Shown: one piece after another, positions 44,922 to 53,820 of the stretch | Position numbering within the stretch: position 1 is the stretch's first letter | Layout: the number at the start of each line of letters is the position of its first letter | NCBI RefSeq assembly: GCF_018861735.1 | Contig: NZ_JAHLEB010000018.1 | Span: 25,538 to 89,537 of the forward strand | From: Clostridium lacusfryxellense | Lineage (GTDB): Bacteria; Bacillota; Clostridia; Clostridiales; Clostridiaceae | Direction of reading: 5' to 3' | Length of the DNA: 64,000 bases | Translations under genes and position numbers: made by a program | The notes under the pieces: generated by a model | The model's database searches: none | Seen by the model: only the letters and a program-made list of their open reading frames with translations | What the model was told of the DNA's origin: nothing

Positions 44922-46308
44922 AACTTAATACTCCTTCTAAATCATCTGATTTAGTATCTTTAAAGGTTGTATTTTTTAAAATGTACTCTTCAATATTTAT
45001 CGCCATATAATTTATCATATTTTCATTTATCCCTGGATAAACACCTATCCAAAATGAATTAGTAGTAATTAAATCTGTATTTTTAAGTTCCCCTACAATT
45101 CTGTAGGAATCTTTATTTTTTTTATATTCTTCAAATAATGGTTGTCTTGTAATGTTTCCTGCAAATAGCAACCTAGTTTGAATTCCTTTAGCCTCTAAAT
45201 ACTCGAGCAAGTCCCTTCTGTTTATAGACGGATCTTTAATTGTAATTAAAAATCCAAACCAACTAGGTTTAGAATTTTTCTCGGCAACTGGCAAACTTAA
45301 ATATTCATCTAAATGTTTTAACTTATTCTTTAGAAGTTCCCAGTTTTCTCTTCTTCTTTCTATAAATTTAGGCAACTTCTCTAGTTGCGCACACCCAATA
45401 GATGCTTGCATTTCTGTGACTTTTAAATTATATCCTAAGTGTGAATAAATGTATTTATGATCATATCCAACAGGCATATCACCATATTTAATAGCAAACC
45501 TTTTTTTACAAGTATCATCACATCCTGATTTGCAATAGCAATCGCGTCCCCAATCTCTAAAAGATTCTATAATTCTACTTAACATAACATTATTAGTGTA
45601 TACAGCTCCCCCTTCTCCCATGGTAATATGATGCGGAGGATAAAAGCTTGAAGTTCCTATATCTCCAATAGTGCCTGTATATTTTAATTCTCCTTTAAAT
45701 TCATATTGCGAACCAAGAGCATCGCAATTATCTTCTATTAACCATAAATTATTTTTATCACAAAATTCTTTAACTCTTTCTAGATTAAAAGGATTACCAA
45801 GTGTATGTGCCACAAAAACAGCTTTAGTCTTATCTGTTAATGCTTCATCTAATAAATTAACATCAATATTATAAGTTGGAAGTGTTATGTCTACAAATAC
45901 TGGTACTGCGCCATATTGAAGTATTGGAGCTACAGTCGTCGGAAACCCTGCCGCTACTGTTATAACTTCATCCATTTTTTTTATTCTCCTATCCTTTAGT
46001 TTTGGAGATGTTAGTGCCATAAATGCAAGAAGATTTGCTGATGACCCAGAATTAGTTAATGAACAATATTTTACACCTAAAAAATGTGCAAACTCTTTTT
46101 CAAATTTGTCACAGAATCTACCCGTAGTAAGCCAAAAATCCAGTGTAGCCTCAGTTAGGTTTGTCATTTCGTCTTCGTCAAAATATCTTCCACCATAGTT
46201 AATCTTGTTGCCTTCTTTCCACTCCTGTTTATTTTTAAAAACCTCATCATAATATTCCTTAACATTTTCTATTATTTTTGACCTTAATAAGCTCTCTTTA
46301 TTTGACAA
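44908..46308 (-). CDS. rfbH: CDP-4-keto-6-deoxyglucose 3-dehydratase (RfbH/DdhC/E1 type)
   Basis: The 466-residue PMP-dependent dehydratase of the DegT superfamily has SLTNSGSSANLLAF, EDNCDALGSQY and FYPPHHITMGEGG. Histidine replaces the usual PLP-binding lysine, the mark of the E1 3-dehydratases. A cluster CYCKSGCDDTCKKRF supplies the [2Fe-2S] cysteines. It removes the C3 hydroxyl of CDP-4-keto-6-deoxyglucose, yielding 3,6-dideoxy sugars with a reductase (E3) that is not in this window. The start is TTG at 46308, directly behind GGGGGG; the ATG at 46323 lacks a ribosome site. Confidence 0.92.
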   Translation of the reverse strand: MSNKESLLRSKIIENVKEYYDEVFKNKQEWKEGNKINYGGRYFDEDEMTNLTEATLDFWLTTGRFCDKFEKEFAHFLGVKYCSLTNSGSSANLLAFMALTSPKLKDRRIKKMDEVITVAAGFPTTVAPILQYGAVPVFVDITLPTYNIDVNLLDEALTDKTKAVFVAHTLGNPFNLERVKEFCDKNNLWLIEDNCDALGSQYEFKGELKYTGTIGDIGTSSFYPPHHITMGEGGAVYTNNVMLSRIIESFRDWGRDCYCKSGCDDTCKKRFAIKYGDMPVGYDHKYIYSHLGYNLKVTEMQASIGCAQLEKLPKFIERRRENWELLKNKLKHLDEYLSLPVAEKNSKPSWFGFLITIKDPSINRRDLLEYLEAKGIQTRLLFAGNITRQPLFEEYKKNKDSYRIVGELKNTDLITTNSFWIGVYPGINENMINYMAINIEEYILKNTTFKDTKSDDLEGVLSYEQE

Positions 46309-46371
46309 TTGTTCCCCCCCCATATATAGTAAATGATTTTATAGTGATTGGATTTTTTTCTTACTCTTTTC

Positions 46372-47184
46372 TTACTCACTTGCTTCTGGAATATGTGTTT
46401 CATTACCTATCCAAAAATCCGTAATACCAGAAGTATTTTCTTTTAAATATACAGGTTGTTTTATCTTTATTTTAATATTATTAATTCTTTGCTGATGTAC
46501 TAAAAAGAAATTAAATAACCGCTCTCCTAAGTAAGCAAAATCCTTAACGTTATAATCAATACTTAACCTCTTCTTAAGTTCTTCAAAAATGTCCATTATC
46601 CAAGTCATATAACTGTCGAATAAATCTCCTCGCATAATAAACAAATTAATATAATAGGTTTCTGTACTTAAAAGTGCCGTAAAGCAATCTATTTCGTAAT
46701 CTGGATACTTTTCCTTAATAATTTCGAGTGCTGTATTTAAATATAAACTTTTATGCCACATATTATGTTGGGTCCACATATTTCCTAGGCCAAACATTCT
46801 AAAATTTAAGGAAGTAGGTACTAAAACATCACAATCTTCTAGAATATTTTCAAGTCCTTCCTTGTCCCAACCATATTTGTCTATAACCTCATTAAAATTA
46901 TTAGTTCCAGTTACATTATCTTTAAATGATATATATCTTCTAAATTGAAAAAAACCTACATACTTTGATATTTTTCTATTTTTCCATACCCAATAGTAGG
47001 TTGAAAATTCAGCATATAAAGGATTTTCACTTGAAATATTATCTCCTTCGTCTGAGCATAATATATTATAGTCATTAGGGACAATTTCTCTTTTAGTATA
47101 AATGGGTGTAAATATTTCAGACTCTACCATTTTATAAGGTTTATGACTAATAACATATATATCTACTAACTCATTAAAATCCAT
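46372..47184 (-). CDS. DUF4422 glycosyltransferase-like protein
   Basis: The 270-residue protein has the DUF4422 layout: IYVISHKPY at the start, YAEFSTYYWVWKNRKISKYVGFFQFRRYISF in the middle (given here as a region), a long helical part, and LGERLFNFFLVHQ near the end. The family occurs in capsule and surface polysaccharide clusters and is taken to be glycosyltransferases. GGGCGGTGAAACT precedes the ATG. Acceptor and sugar are unknown. Confidence 0.82.
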   Translation of the reverse strand: MDFNELVDIYVISHKPYKMVESEIFTPIYTKREIVPNDYNILCSDEGDNISSENPLYAEFSTYYWVWKNRKISKYVGFFQFRRYISFKDNVTGTNNFNEVIDKYGWDKEGLENILEDCDVLVPTSLNFRMFGLGNMWTQHNMWHKSLYLNTALEIIKEKYPDYEIDCFTALLSTETYYINLFIMRGDLFDSYMTWIMDIFEELKKRLSIDYNVKDFAYLGERLFNFFLVHQQRINNIKIKIKQPVYLKENTSGITDFWIGNETHIPEASE

Positions 47185-47204
47185 AGTTTCACCGCCCTTA
47201 TTTT

Positions 47205-47861
47205 TTACCCTTCATTATAATTTTTTATAAATATTAATCTATTCTCCTCAAAACCATTCATTGTATTTACAATGCCGCAATCATGTATACACCAAGGTGT
47301 AATTTGCCTAGGTACAACCACTTTATAACCTAGTTTTTTAAATTCCGTGCATTGTGACATGTCATAAAAATGCCAACTCTTAAATATATCTTCCCTCCAA
47401 GGAACATCATATTGGGTTATTATTATAAAACCATCAACTACCGCTACCTCATCAAATTCTAATTCTATTTCATTAAACTTAAGGAGTCCCATAATACCTG
47501 TATGGCTCTCATAAACCTCTCCTACGGTTTCAGGGCTCTCCCACCATATCCCATTCTCCGGTACAGTTTTAGCCCCGCACATTCCAATAGCACCTATACT
47601 ATCATCCTCAAACACTTTTAATATATCACCTATAAAATTTCTATTTATAACAAATACATCTTGATGAAGATATACTTTATATTTAGAATCAGAGCTATAC
47701 ATGCACTTGTTATAAGCTTTGGTTAAATATTCTGCATCTCTTATAGGTATTATCTCTATCTGAAAATCAGTAGGTATTATTAAATTATTTATATATAATT
47801 CACATTTTTTAAATACTACCTCATCATTTACTGCTATTATAAAACTCATCTTATTATTCAC
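47205..47861 (-). CDS. Glyco_tranf_2_5-type glycosyltransferase
   Basis: The 218-residue domain (FIIAVNDEVVFKKCELYINN, EIIPIRDAEYLTKAYNKCM, VYLHQDVFV, WHFYDMSQ, WCIHDCGIVN) is the same as the N-terminal half of the plus-strand protein at 54609. The HQD motif takes the place of the usual DxD. The start is GTG at 47861, with GGGAGGA seven bases upstream. It lies in the middle of the deoxysugar operon. Confidence 0.85.
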   Translation of the reverse strand: MNNKMSFIIAVNDEVVFKKCELYINNLIIPTDFQIEIIPIRDAEYLTKAYNKCMYSSDSKYKVYLHQDVFVINRNFIGDILKVFEDDSIGAIGMCGAKTVPENGIWWESPETVGEVYESHTGIMGLLKFNEIELEFDEVAVVDGFIIITQYDVPWREDIFKSWHFYDMSQCTEFKKLGYKVVVPRQITPWCIHDCGIVNTMNGFEENRLIFIKNYNEG

Positions 47862-47895
47862 AACAAAGTCCTCCCATATTTCTCTTCGCCACCTA

Positions 47896-49656
47896 TTATG
47901 ACTTATACAAATCGATTATCATATTTTCTTTAAGCTCATTTCTATCTATTAGAGGTTCTTGGTCTTCTATTGGTTTGCCCATGCCTAATTTGGGAGTTAC
48001 ATAAGTTATATTATTAAGCTGCACCTCTATTACATAACTTTCATCATCATTTAGCTTTTCTTTTAGCTGATTCATCGCAGTTTCATCATTTATTTTTAAT
48101 GATTTTATTCCATATGCTTCACTAATTTTCATAAAATTTGGGACAGTATATCCATCTATAGTTCCACTGTAACTTGATTCAAAGTACATTTCCTGAAAGT
48201 GTCTAATCATTCCTAAGGCGTTATTGTTCATAATAATAATTTTTAAAGGTATCTTTTCCCGGGCAATAGTTTGTAGTTCTTGAATATTCATTTGAATACC
48301 ACCATCACCAGTAATTACAACTATTTTATAATCAGGTTTAGCGTGCCATGCACCTATTGCTGATGGTAGTCCAAATCCCATTGGTCCCATTCCACCCGCG
48401 TTTAATAATCTTTGATTCTTACTGAGCTTCAAAGACTGCGATGCCCAAATTTGATTTTGACCTATATCTAAACATATTATAGAATTTGGATTTAGATCTT
48501 TACTTATTCTATTCATAAATTCATTAGGGTCTATTTGATTTTTATTTTTAAGTTTTTTAAATGAAGGATACATTTTTTTGTAGCTATTAATTTTATCTAT
48601 CCAAGAGGTAAAATCAGTTTTACAAAGAGAACTCTCTAGGTTTTGATTTAGACTATCTATAAATAAATTCAAATCACATTCTATAGTTAAATCTTCTTTA
48701 ACCTTAATATTTAGTTCATTTCTATCTATATCTACATGAACTATTTTAGCTTCCCTTGCGAAACTATCAGTGATAGAACTCGTCTGCCTTGTTGTTAATC
48801 TCGATCCTAACACTATAAGTAAATCACAATTTGCCACTGTCAAATTTGAATACCTAGTCCCATAAGCCCCCATGTAGCCTACGTAACATTTATGCTCATG
48901 ATTTACACTGTCTATTCCCATTAAAGTACTAACTACAGGAATACCCGTTATGTCTATAAATTTCTCCAAACTTTCAGTTGCCTTTGCAAGCCTAATTCCA
49001 CCACCCGCAAGTATCACAGGCCTTTCACTTTGTTTTATTAATTCTATTAATTTACTAACATCTTCTATATTTACTTGTTTCTTTATTTCACTTTTATATT
49101 CTTTTGATTCATAAAAACCTATCAACTCACCAGGATTAATTTCTGACCTTTGCACGTTCATAGGTATGTCTAATAAAACGGGTCCAGGTCTACCGTCTTT
49201 TGCTATATATAATGCTTTTTCTAGGTAATATTTTATTTTATCTGGAGCAGTAATCATAATTGCATACTTGGTTATAGGCTTTATTATGCTTACTATATCA
49301 GTTTCTTGAAATCCTTCTTGTCTTATTCCATTTGACCTCTTATATTCATAGGTATTAACTTGACCTGTTATATACAAACATGGAATAGAATCAAAATAAG
49401 CACTTCCTATACCTGTAATAAGATTTGTCGCTCCTGGCCCACTAGTAGCTGTGCATACTCCAATCTTACCGCTAACTCTTGCATAACCCTCCGCAGCAAA
49501 TGCTGAAGCCTGCTCATGATAATTTGATATGAATTTAATCTTATCTGCTTTATATATTGAATCAACAAAATGAGTTATAGCTCCACCTTGATATCCAAAA
49601 ATCGTAGTTACCCCGTTATCTTTTAAAAACTCTACAATATAATCTGATAACTTCAT
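47896..49656 (-). CDS. TPP-dependent acetolactate-synthase-like enzyme (candidate YerE-type acetyl transferase)
   Basis: The 586-residue enzyme has all three domains of the acetohydroxyacid synthase family: the catalytic glutamate in SNYHEQASAFAAEGYAR, the SGPGATN segment, and the TPP motif GDGGIQMNIQEL...NNNALG. It lacks ilv neighbours and sits between CDP-sugar genes. In Yersinia, the homologous YerE uses TPP to add the acetyl part of pyruvate to C4 of CDP-3,6-dideoxy-4-ketoglucose. The context here makes that reaction more likely than branched-chain amino acid synthesis, but this is inference. ATG at 49656 with AGGTAGGTGA upstream is preferred over GTG at 49668. Confidence 0.85.
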   Translation of the reverse strand: MKLSDYIVEFLKDNGVTTIFGYQGGAITHFVDSIYKADKIKFISNYHEQASAFAAEGYARVSGKIGVCTATSGPGATNLITGIGSAYFDSIPCLYITGQVNTYEYKRSNGIRQEGFQETDIVSIIKPITKYAIMITAPDKIKYYLEKALYIAKDGRPGPVLLDIPMNVQRSEINPGELIGFYESKEYKSEIKKQVNIEDVSKLIELIKQSERPVILAGGGIRLAKATESLEKFIDITGIPVVSTLMGIDSVNHEHKCYVGYMGAYGTRYSNLTVANCDLLIVLGSRLTTRQTSSITDSFAREAKIVHVDIDRNELNIKVKEDLTIECDLNLFIDSLNQNLESSLCKTDFTSWIDKINSYKKMYPSFKKLKNKNQIDPNEFMNRISKDLNPNSIICLDIGQNQIWASQSLKLSKNQRLLNAGGMGPMGFGLPSAIGAWHAKPDYKIVVITGDGGIQMNIQELQTIAREKIPLKIIIMNNNALGMIRHFQEMYFESSYSGTIDGYTVPNFMKISEAYGIKSLKINDETAMNQLKEKLNDDESYVIEVQLNNITYVTPKLGMGKPIEDQEPLIDRNELKENMIIDLYKS

Positions 49657-49668
49657 AGTATTTATCAC

Positions 49669-50607
49669 CTACCTATAAAATTGTAAATTATCTCTAAACC
49701 AATTTATTGTATTATTAAGCCCATCATTTATTGCAACATTAGGTTTCCAGCTTAGTTTTTCATAAACCTTTTTGTTATCACTAACCCACATTCGAGGCTC
49801 ATATTGCCTATTGGGATCATCCTGCCAGTTGATTTTCACATCTTTACCAATTAAGTTAACTATATTACATGTAATTTCCTCAGTTGTATATTGAAGTCCA
49901 CTACCTATATTAAATATTTCTCCATAACTATTTGATAACTTACTTGTAGCTAAGTAAGCTTCAATTACATCATCAATAAATATAAAGTCCCTAACGGAAT
50001 CCATGCGTGATAATTTAATCTCTTTTCCAAGAAGACATGAGGTAATAACTGTTGGTATTAATCTCGTTTTAGCATCATAATAACCATAGGGTGAAAATAA
50101 TCTAAGTGTTACTAGTGGTAATTTGTTTGTTTTTGCGTATGTGCTACATAAAGTAGTCCCAGCAACCTTACTTGCACCATACATATTATTTGGTGTTAGA
50201 TTCATATCCTCGCTCATAGGCTTTGACTTCTCTCCGTATTCTGACGAACTGCTAGTGCTTATAAACATATCTATACCTTTTTTAGAAAATTCTCTAAATA
50301 AATTATAAGTTCCAATAACATTTGTATTTATCACATCTTCTACACTATTTTGATAATGATAACCTCCATAAGTAGCTAAATGGTAAACACTATCTACACA
50401 AATAGTGCTAGCCAATTTAGCTATTTCATCACTATGGAGTAAATCTACATTATGAATTTCTATATCCTTTAATACATCTTGTAGTCTCCATAAATTAGTG
50501 TTGTCTCTTGTTATTATATGAAGCTTATAACCTTCTTTAAGTAGCCTTCTAGCTAAACAAGATCCTACAAATCCACTAGCACCTGTAATTAAAACGCTCT
50601 TTCCCAT
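49669..50607 (-). CDS. NAD-dependent sugar epimerase/reductase (extended SDR; candidate YerF-type reductase)
   Basis: The 312-residue extended SDR enzyme has the nucleotide motif ITGASGFVGSCLARRLL, the catalytic STSSSSEYG serine region and the YGASK pair. It could reduce the side-chain ketone left by the TPP enzyme, as YerF does, or epimerise or reduce the CDP-4-keto sugar. Adjacent genes are packed with 1-12 base spacing. The exact reaction is not determined by sequence. Confidence 0.85.
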   Translation of the reverse strand: MGKSVLITGASGFVGSCLARRLLKEGYKLHIITRDNTNLWRLQDVLKDIEIHNVDLLHSDEIAKLASTICVDSVYHLATYGGYHYQNSVEDVINTNVIGTYNLFREFSKKGIDMFISTSSSSEYGEKSKPMSEDMNLTPNNMYGASKVAGTTLCSTYAKTNKLPLVTLRLFSPYGYYDAKTRLIPTVITSCLLGKEIKLSRMDSVRDFIFIDDVIEAYLATSKLSNSYGEIFNIGSGLQYTTEEITCNIVNLIGKDVKINWQDDPNRQYEPRMWVSDNKKVYEKLSWKPNVAINDGLNNTINWFRDNLQFYR

Positions 50608-50608
50608 A

Positions 50609-51691
50609 TCAAATTCCCTCTTGATTTGTTTTGCTTACGTAACTTTTTATTTGATTAACACATGTTTCAAACATATCTTTATTATTTGATTCTTTATACC
50701 AATTTACAGTTAATTTAATTGCCTCTTTTACAGTGAGTTTCGGTGACCATTTTAAATAGGTCTTTGCCTTAGTACAATCTAATTTCAATAAATTCGCCTC
50801 ATGTGGTGCATTTTCCTTTGAAACGTCTAAACAATTCCCATTTCCCCATTCCATAATTATTCCATCTACAATATGCCCCACTGATACTATAGAATCTCCG
50901 TCTGGTCCAAAATTCCAACCACTACAATAACTCCCACCATCTTCATACATTTTGGAGGCAAGTTGTAGATATCCACTTAATGGTTCAAGTACATGTTGCC
51001 AAGGTCTAATTGCCTTTGGATTTCTAAGCTCAATAACTTTATTTTCTTTTAATGCCCTTATACAATCTGGGATTATTCTATCTCTTGACCAGTCCCCACC
51101 GCCAATAACGTTTCCTGCACGAGCAGAAGCTATGGCTTTACCGTGGAATTTATAATTTTTAGGATTAATAAATGAGTTTCTATAGGAGTCAATAAGGATT
51201 TCGGCACAACCTTTACTAGAACTGTAAGGATCATATCCGCCCATTGGATCATCTTCTCTGTATCCCCATATTTGCTCTATATTTTTATAACACTTATCTG
51301 TAGTTATCATAACCGATACCTTAACACTTGCTGAATTTTTAATACATTCAAGAACATTTAAGGTCCCCATTACGTTTGTTTCGTAGGTTTCTTTTGGATT
51401 AACATAAGACTCTTTTACTAATGCCTGAGCTGCTAGATGAAACACAATATCTGGCTTATATACTTTAAAAATATCTGAGAGTTTTCGATAATCTCTAATA
51501 TCCCCTCTAATATCTATAAGTCTATCCTTTAATTTACTAACAATAAAATTATCATCTTGTGTATATGGATCAAGCCCATATCCTATAACTGTAGCTCCTA
51601 ATTTCATAAGCCAAATAGAAAGCCATGAGCCTTTAAACCCAGTATGGCCAGTAATTAAAACTCTTTTGCCCTTATAGAAGTTATTAAACAT
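50609..51691 (-). CDS. rfbG: CDP-glucose 4,6-dehydratase
   Basis: The 360-residue SDR dehydratase matches RfbG: VLITGHTGFKGSWLSIWLMKLGA (read as region), GDIRDYRKL, FHLAAQALVKESY, TTDKCYKN, GGYDPYSSSKGCAE (YxxxK) and RPWQHVLEPLSGYL. It converts CDP-glucose to CDP-4-keto-6-deoxyglucose. ATG at 51691 starts two bases after the rfbF stop; an in-frame ATG at 51712 overlaps rfbF. It is the second step of the CDP-dideoxyhexose pathway. Confidence 0.95.
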   Translation of the reverse strand: MFNNFYKGKRVLITGHTGFKGSWLSIWLMKLGATVIGYGLDPYTQDDNFIVSKLKDRLIDIRGDIRDYRKLSDIFKVYKPDIVFHLAAQALVKESYVNPKETYETNVMGTLNVLECIKNSASVKVSVMITTDKCYKNIEQIWGYREDDPMGGYDPYSSSKGCAEILIDSYRNSFINPKNYKFHGKAIASARAGNVIGGGDWSRDRIIPDCIRALKENKVIELRNPKAIRPWQHVLEPLSGYLQLASKMYEDGGSYCSGWNFGPDGDSIVSVGHIVDGIIMEWGNGNCLDVSKENAPHEANLLKLDCTKAKTYLKWSPKLTVKEAIKLTVNWYKESNNKDMFETCVNQIKSYVSKTNQEGI

Positions 51692-51693
51692 AT

Positions 51694-52464
51694 CTACTTC
51701 TTTGCACTCCATAAATACTCTCCTTTATCCCATAACTTATTTACAGCCTCTACATCTTTGATAGTATCTATAGCAACCCAGAATCCATTATGCTCATAAA
51801 CTGCAAGCTGATTATCTTTTGCAAGATTTTTGATAGGCTCTTGTTCAAAAAAACAATCTTCACTTGGTAAATAGTCAAAAACATCTTTATTTAATACCAT
51901 AAATCCCCCGTTGACCCTGTCCTTTAAAATAGGTTTTTCCTTAAATGCCTTAATAATTCCGTCTTCAACTTCCATAACCCCAAATGGTGAAATAGGATTT
52001 ACCCCAGTAAGTGTTCCTATCCTACCTTTTTTTCTATGAAAGTCTAATAGCTCTAAGATATTTACGTTGCTTAATCCATCTCCATAGGTGAACATAAATT
52101 CCTCACCATCTATATATTTTTCTACTTGTTTAAGCCTTCCACCAGTCAGTGTTTCACTACCTGTATCAACAATAGTAATATTCCATTTTTCCTCTTCCTT
52201 TGTATGATATTCTAATTTTCTATCTCCACTTAAATGCATTGTAAAATCATTATTCCTCCAGTACATATCCATAAAATACTGCTTTATCATTTCTCCTTTG
52301 TACCCAACGCATAAAATAAAGTCATTAAAACCATAACTTGAATATATTTTCATTATGTGCCACAGAATAGGTTTACCGCCAATCTCAACTAAAGGCTTAG
52401 GACGGTATTCTGTCTCTTCGCGCATACGGGTTCCTTTACCACCACAAAGTATTACTACTTTCAT
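51694..52464 (-). CDS. rfbF: Glucose-1-phosphate cytidylyltransferase
   Basis: The 256-residue nucleotidyltransferase matches RfbF: VVILCGGKGTRMREETEYRPKPLVEIGGKPILWHIM (region at the start), FMDMYWRNNDFTMHL, FMFTYGDGLSNV and the late NGFWVAIDTIKDVEAVNKLW. It makes CDP-glucose from glucose-1-phosphate and CTP, the entry step of the operon. TGGTGGTGA precedes the ATG. A promoter-like sequence and the terminator of the upstream gene lie just ahead, so it is the first gene of the nine-gene transcript. Confidence 0.96.
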   Translation of the reverse strand: MKVVILCGGKGTRMREETEYRPKPLVEIGGKPILWHIMKIYSSYGFNDFILCVGYKGEMIKQYFMDMYWRNNDFTMHLSGDRKLEYHTKEEEKWNITIVDTGSETLTGGRLKQVEKYIDGEEFMFTYGDGLSNVNILELLDFHRKKGRIGTLTGVNPISPFGVMEVEDGIIKAFKEKPILKDRVNGGFMVLNKDVFDYLPSEDCFFEQEPIKNLAKDNQLAVYEHNGFWVAIDTIKDVEAVNKLWDKGEYLWSAKK

Positions 52465-52500
52465 TTATTTTCACCACCATAATTAATTAAAATAATTTTG

Positions 52501-52528
52501 TTTATATATACTCTATACTTTATGTAAA
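52501..52528 (-). promoter_or_regulatory. Promoter candidate for the CDP-sugar operon
   Basis: On the minus strand TTTACA (52523-52528) and TATAAA (52501-52506) are separated by 16 bases, just upstream of rfbF. The terminator at 52640-52684 isolates it from the genes before, so a promoter is needed here. Confidence 0.5.
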
Positions 52529-52639
52529 CTACAAATAGGAAGTGCATAATTGTGAAGATTCTTTTATATTAATTTCTCATGTTAGTACACTTATATATAA
52601 ATTTCCCCTGATGTCTAAATACAAATGCTCTTAATTTAG

Positions 52640-52684
52640 TAAAAAAGCCACATCCCTATTAAATGTTATGTAGGAATGTGGCTT
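52640..52684 (-). terminator. Terminator of the aminotransferase/acetyltransferase genes
   Basis: AAGCCACATTCCTA pairs with TAGGGATGTGGCTT with one mismatch, followed on the minus strand by a T-run. It lies 24 bases past the aminotransferase stop. Confidence 0.9.
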
Positions 52685-52707
52685 AAAATATTTTAAATAA
52701 TTAATTT

Positions 52708-53820
52708 TTATTTTTGATATCCATCCAATATAATATTACAAATTTTATCAACATCATCTATGCTCAAATCAGCATAAAGAGGCAGTGTGAGGACTCTTTT
52801 TGCTATATATTGCGCAATTGGTGTAGCATTAACGTCGAATCTTCCATGATAACAATCAAAGGTATTTGTTAATGGATAAAAATATTTTCTAGCAAATATA
52901 TTGTTTTCTCCCAATTTATCACATATCTCATTTCTGGTAAATCCAAACATTTTCTCATCAAATACAACTGGGAAATATGAATAGTTAGACTTAATTTCCT
53001 GAGCATCATTAATTACTTTAATTCCACTTACACCAGATAAACGCTCTCTATACCTTTCAACTACAATTTTTCTTTTCAAAATCTCTGCTGTCACATGGCG
53101 TAGATTGCAAATACCCATAGCTGCTTGAAATTCATTCATTTTTGCATTGGAACCAACCCCATCAACCAATACATCTGATTGAATACCAAAGTTTTTCAAT
53201 TTATATAATTGCTTACCTATTTTACTATTTGAGAATGTTACAGCTCCACCTTCTATAGTATTAAATACTTTTGTCGCATGGAAACTAAACATAGAAGCAT
53301 CTCCAAAATTTCCAATACCTTGGCCATTAATTTTTACACCAAAGGCATGTGCTGCATCATAAATTACTTTTAAATCGTATTTTTTAGCAATCCTCTCAAT
53401 TTCACTCAAGTTGCATATATTCCCATAAACATGGACTGGTATTATAGCAGATGTTTTATCTGTTATTAATTTTTCAATTTTTGTTATATCTATAGTATAA
53501 TCATCAGGATTAACATCACAAAATACTGGTGTCAAACCATTCCTCACAATAGCATGAGTGGTAGACGCAAATGTAAATGGTGTTGTAATTACTTCACCGG
53601 TTAAATTCATTGCTTGTATTACAAGTTCAAGCGCCATATGTCCATTTGTGAATAAAGAAATGTTCTCTACACCCAAGTAGTCAACTAGTTGTTTTTCTAA
53701 TTGATTATGATACTGACCCATATTGGTAAGCCATGCAGATTTCCAAATAGGCTCAATTTCTTTTATATATTCTTCTATTAGTGGCATAGATGGACGTGTA
53801 ACAAAAATTGATTTATCCAT
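52708..53820 (-). CDS. DegT/DnrJ/EryC1-family sugar aminotransferase
   Basis: The 370-residue PLP enzyme has the N-terminal VTRPSMPLIEEYIKEI...WLTNMGQYHNQLE pattern, PVHVYGNICNL, the YDAAHAFG aspartate, and the PLP lysine in FSFHATKVFNTIEGG. The N-terminus resembles VioA-like 4-amino-4,6-dideoxyglucose transaminases, which use dTDP-4-keto-6-deoxyglucose. The lysine is present, so it transaminates, unlike the RfbH homologue nearby. ATG at 53820 gives the best spacing to AAAGAG. It overlaps the acetyltransferase gene, pointing to a joint N-acetylamino sugar pathway. rmlA/rmlB are not in the window. Confidence 0.88.
   Translation of the reverse strand: MDKSIFVTRPSMPLIEEYIKEIEPIWKSAWLTNMGQYHNQLEKQLVDYLGVENISLFTNGHMALELVIQAMNLTGEVITTPFTFASTTHAIVRNGLTPVFCDVNPDDYTIDITKIEKLITDKTSAIIPVHVYGNICNLSEIERIAKKYDLKVIYDAAHAFGVKINGQGIGNFGDASMFSFHATKVFNTIEGGAVTFSNSKIGKQLYKLKNFGIQSDVLVDGVGSNAKMNEFQAAMGICNLRHVTAEILKRKIVVERYRERLSGVSGIKVINDAQEIKSNYSYFPVVFDEKMFGFTRNEICDKLGENNIFARKYFYPLTNTFDCYHGRFDVNATPIAQYIAKRVLTLPLYADLSIDDVDKICNIILDGYQK

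Noticed and set aside
47896..49656. Calling the TPP enzyme a biosynthetic acetolactate synthase (ilvB)
   Set aside because: No ilvN, ilvC or ilvD is adjacent and it lies inside a CDP-sugar operon, although the family motifs alone would allow it.
52708..53820. Treating the DegT protein as a second RfbH-type dehydratase
   Set aside because: It keeps the PLP lysine (HATK) and lacks the iron-sulfur cysteines, so it is an aminotransferase.
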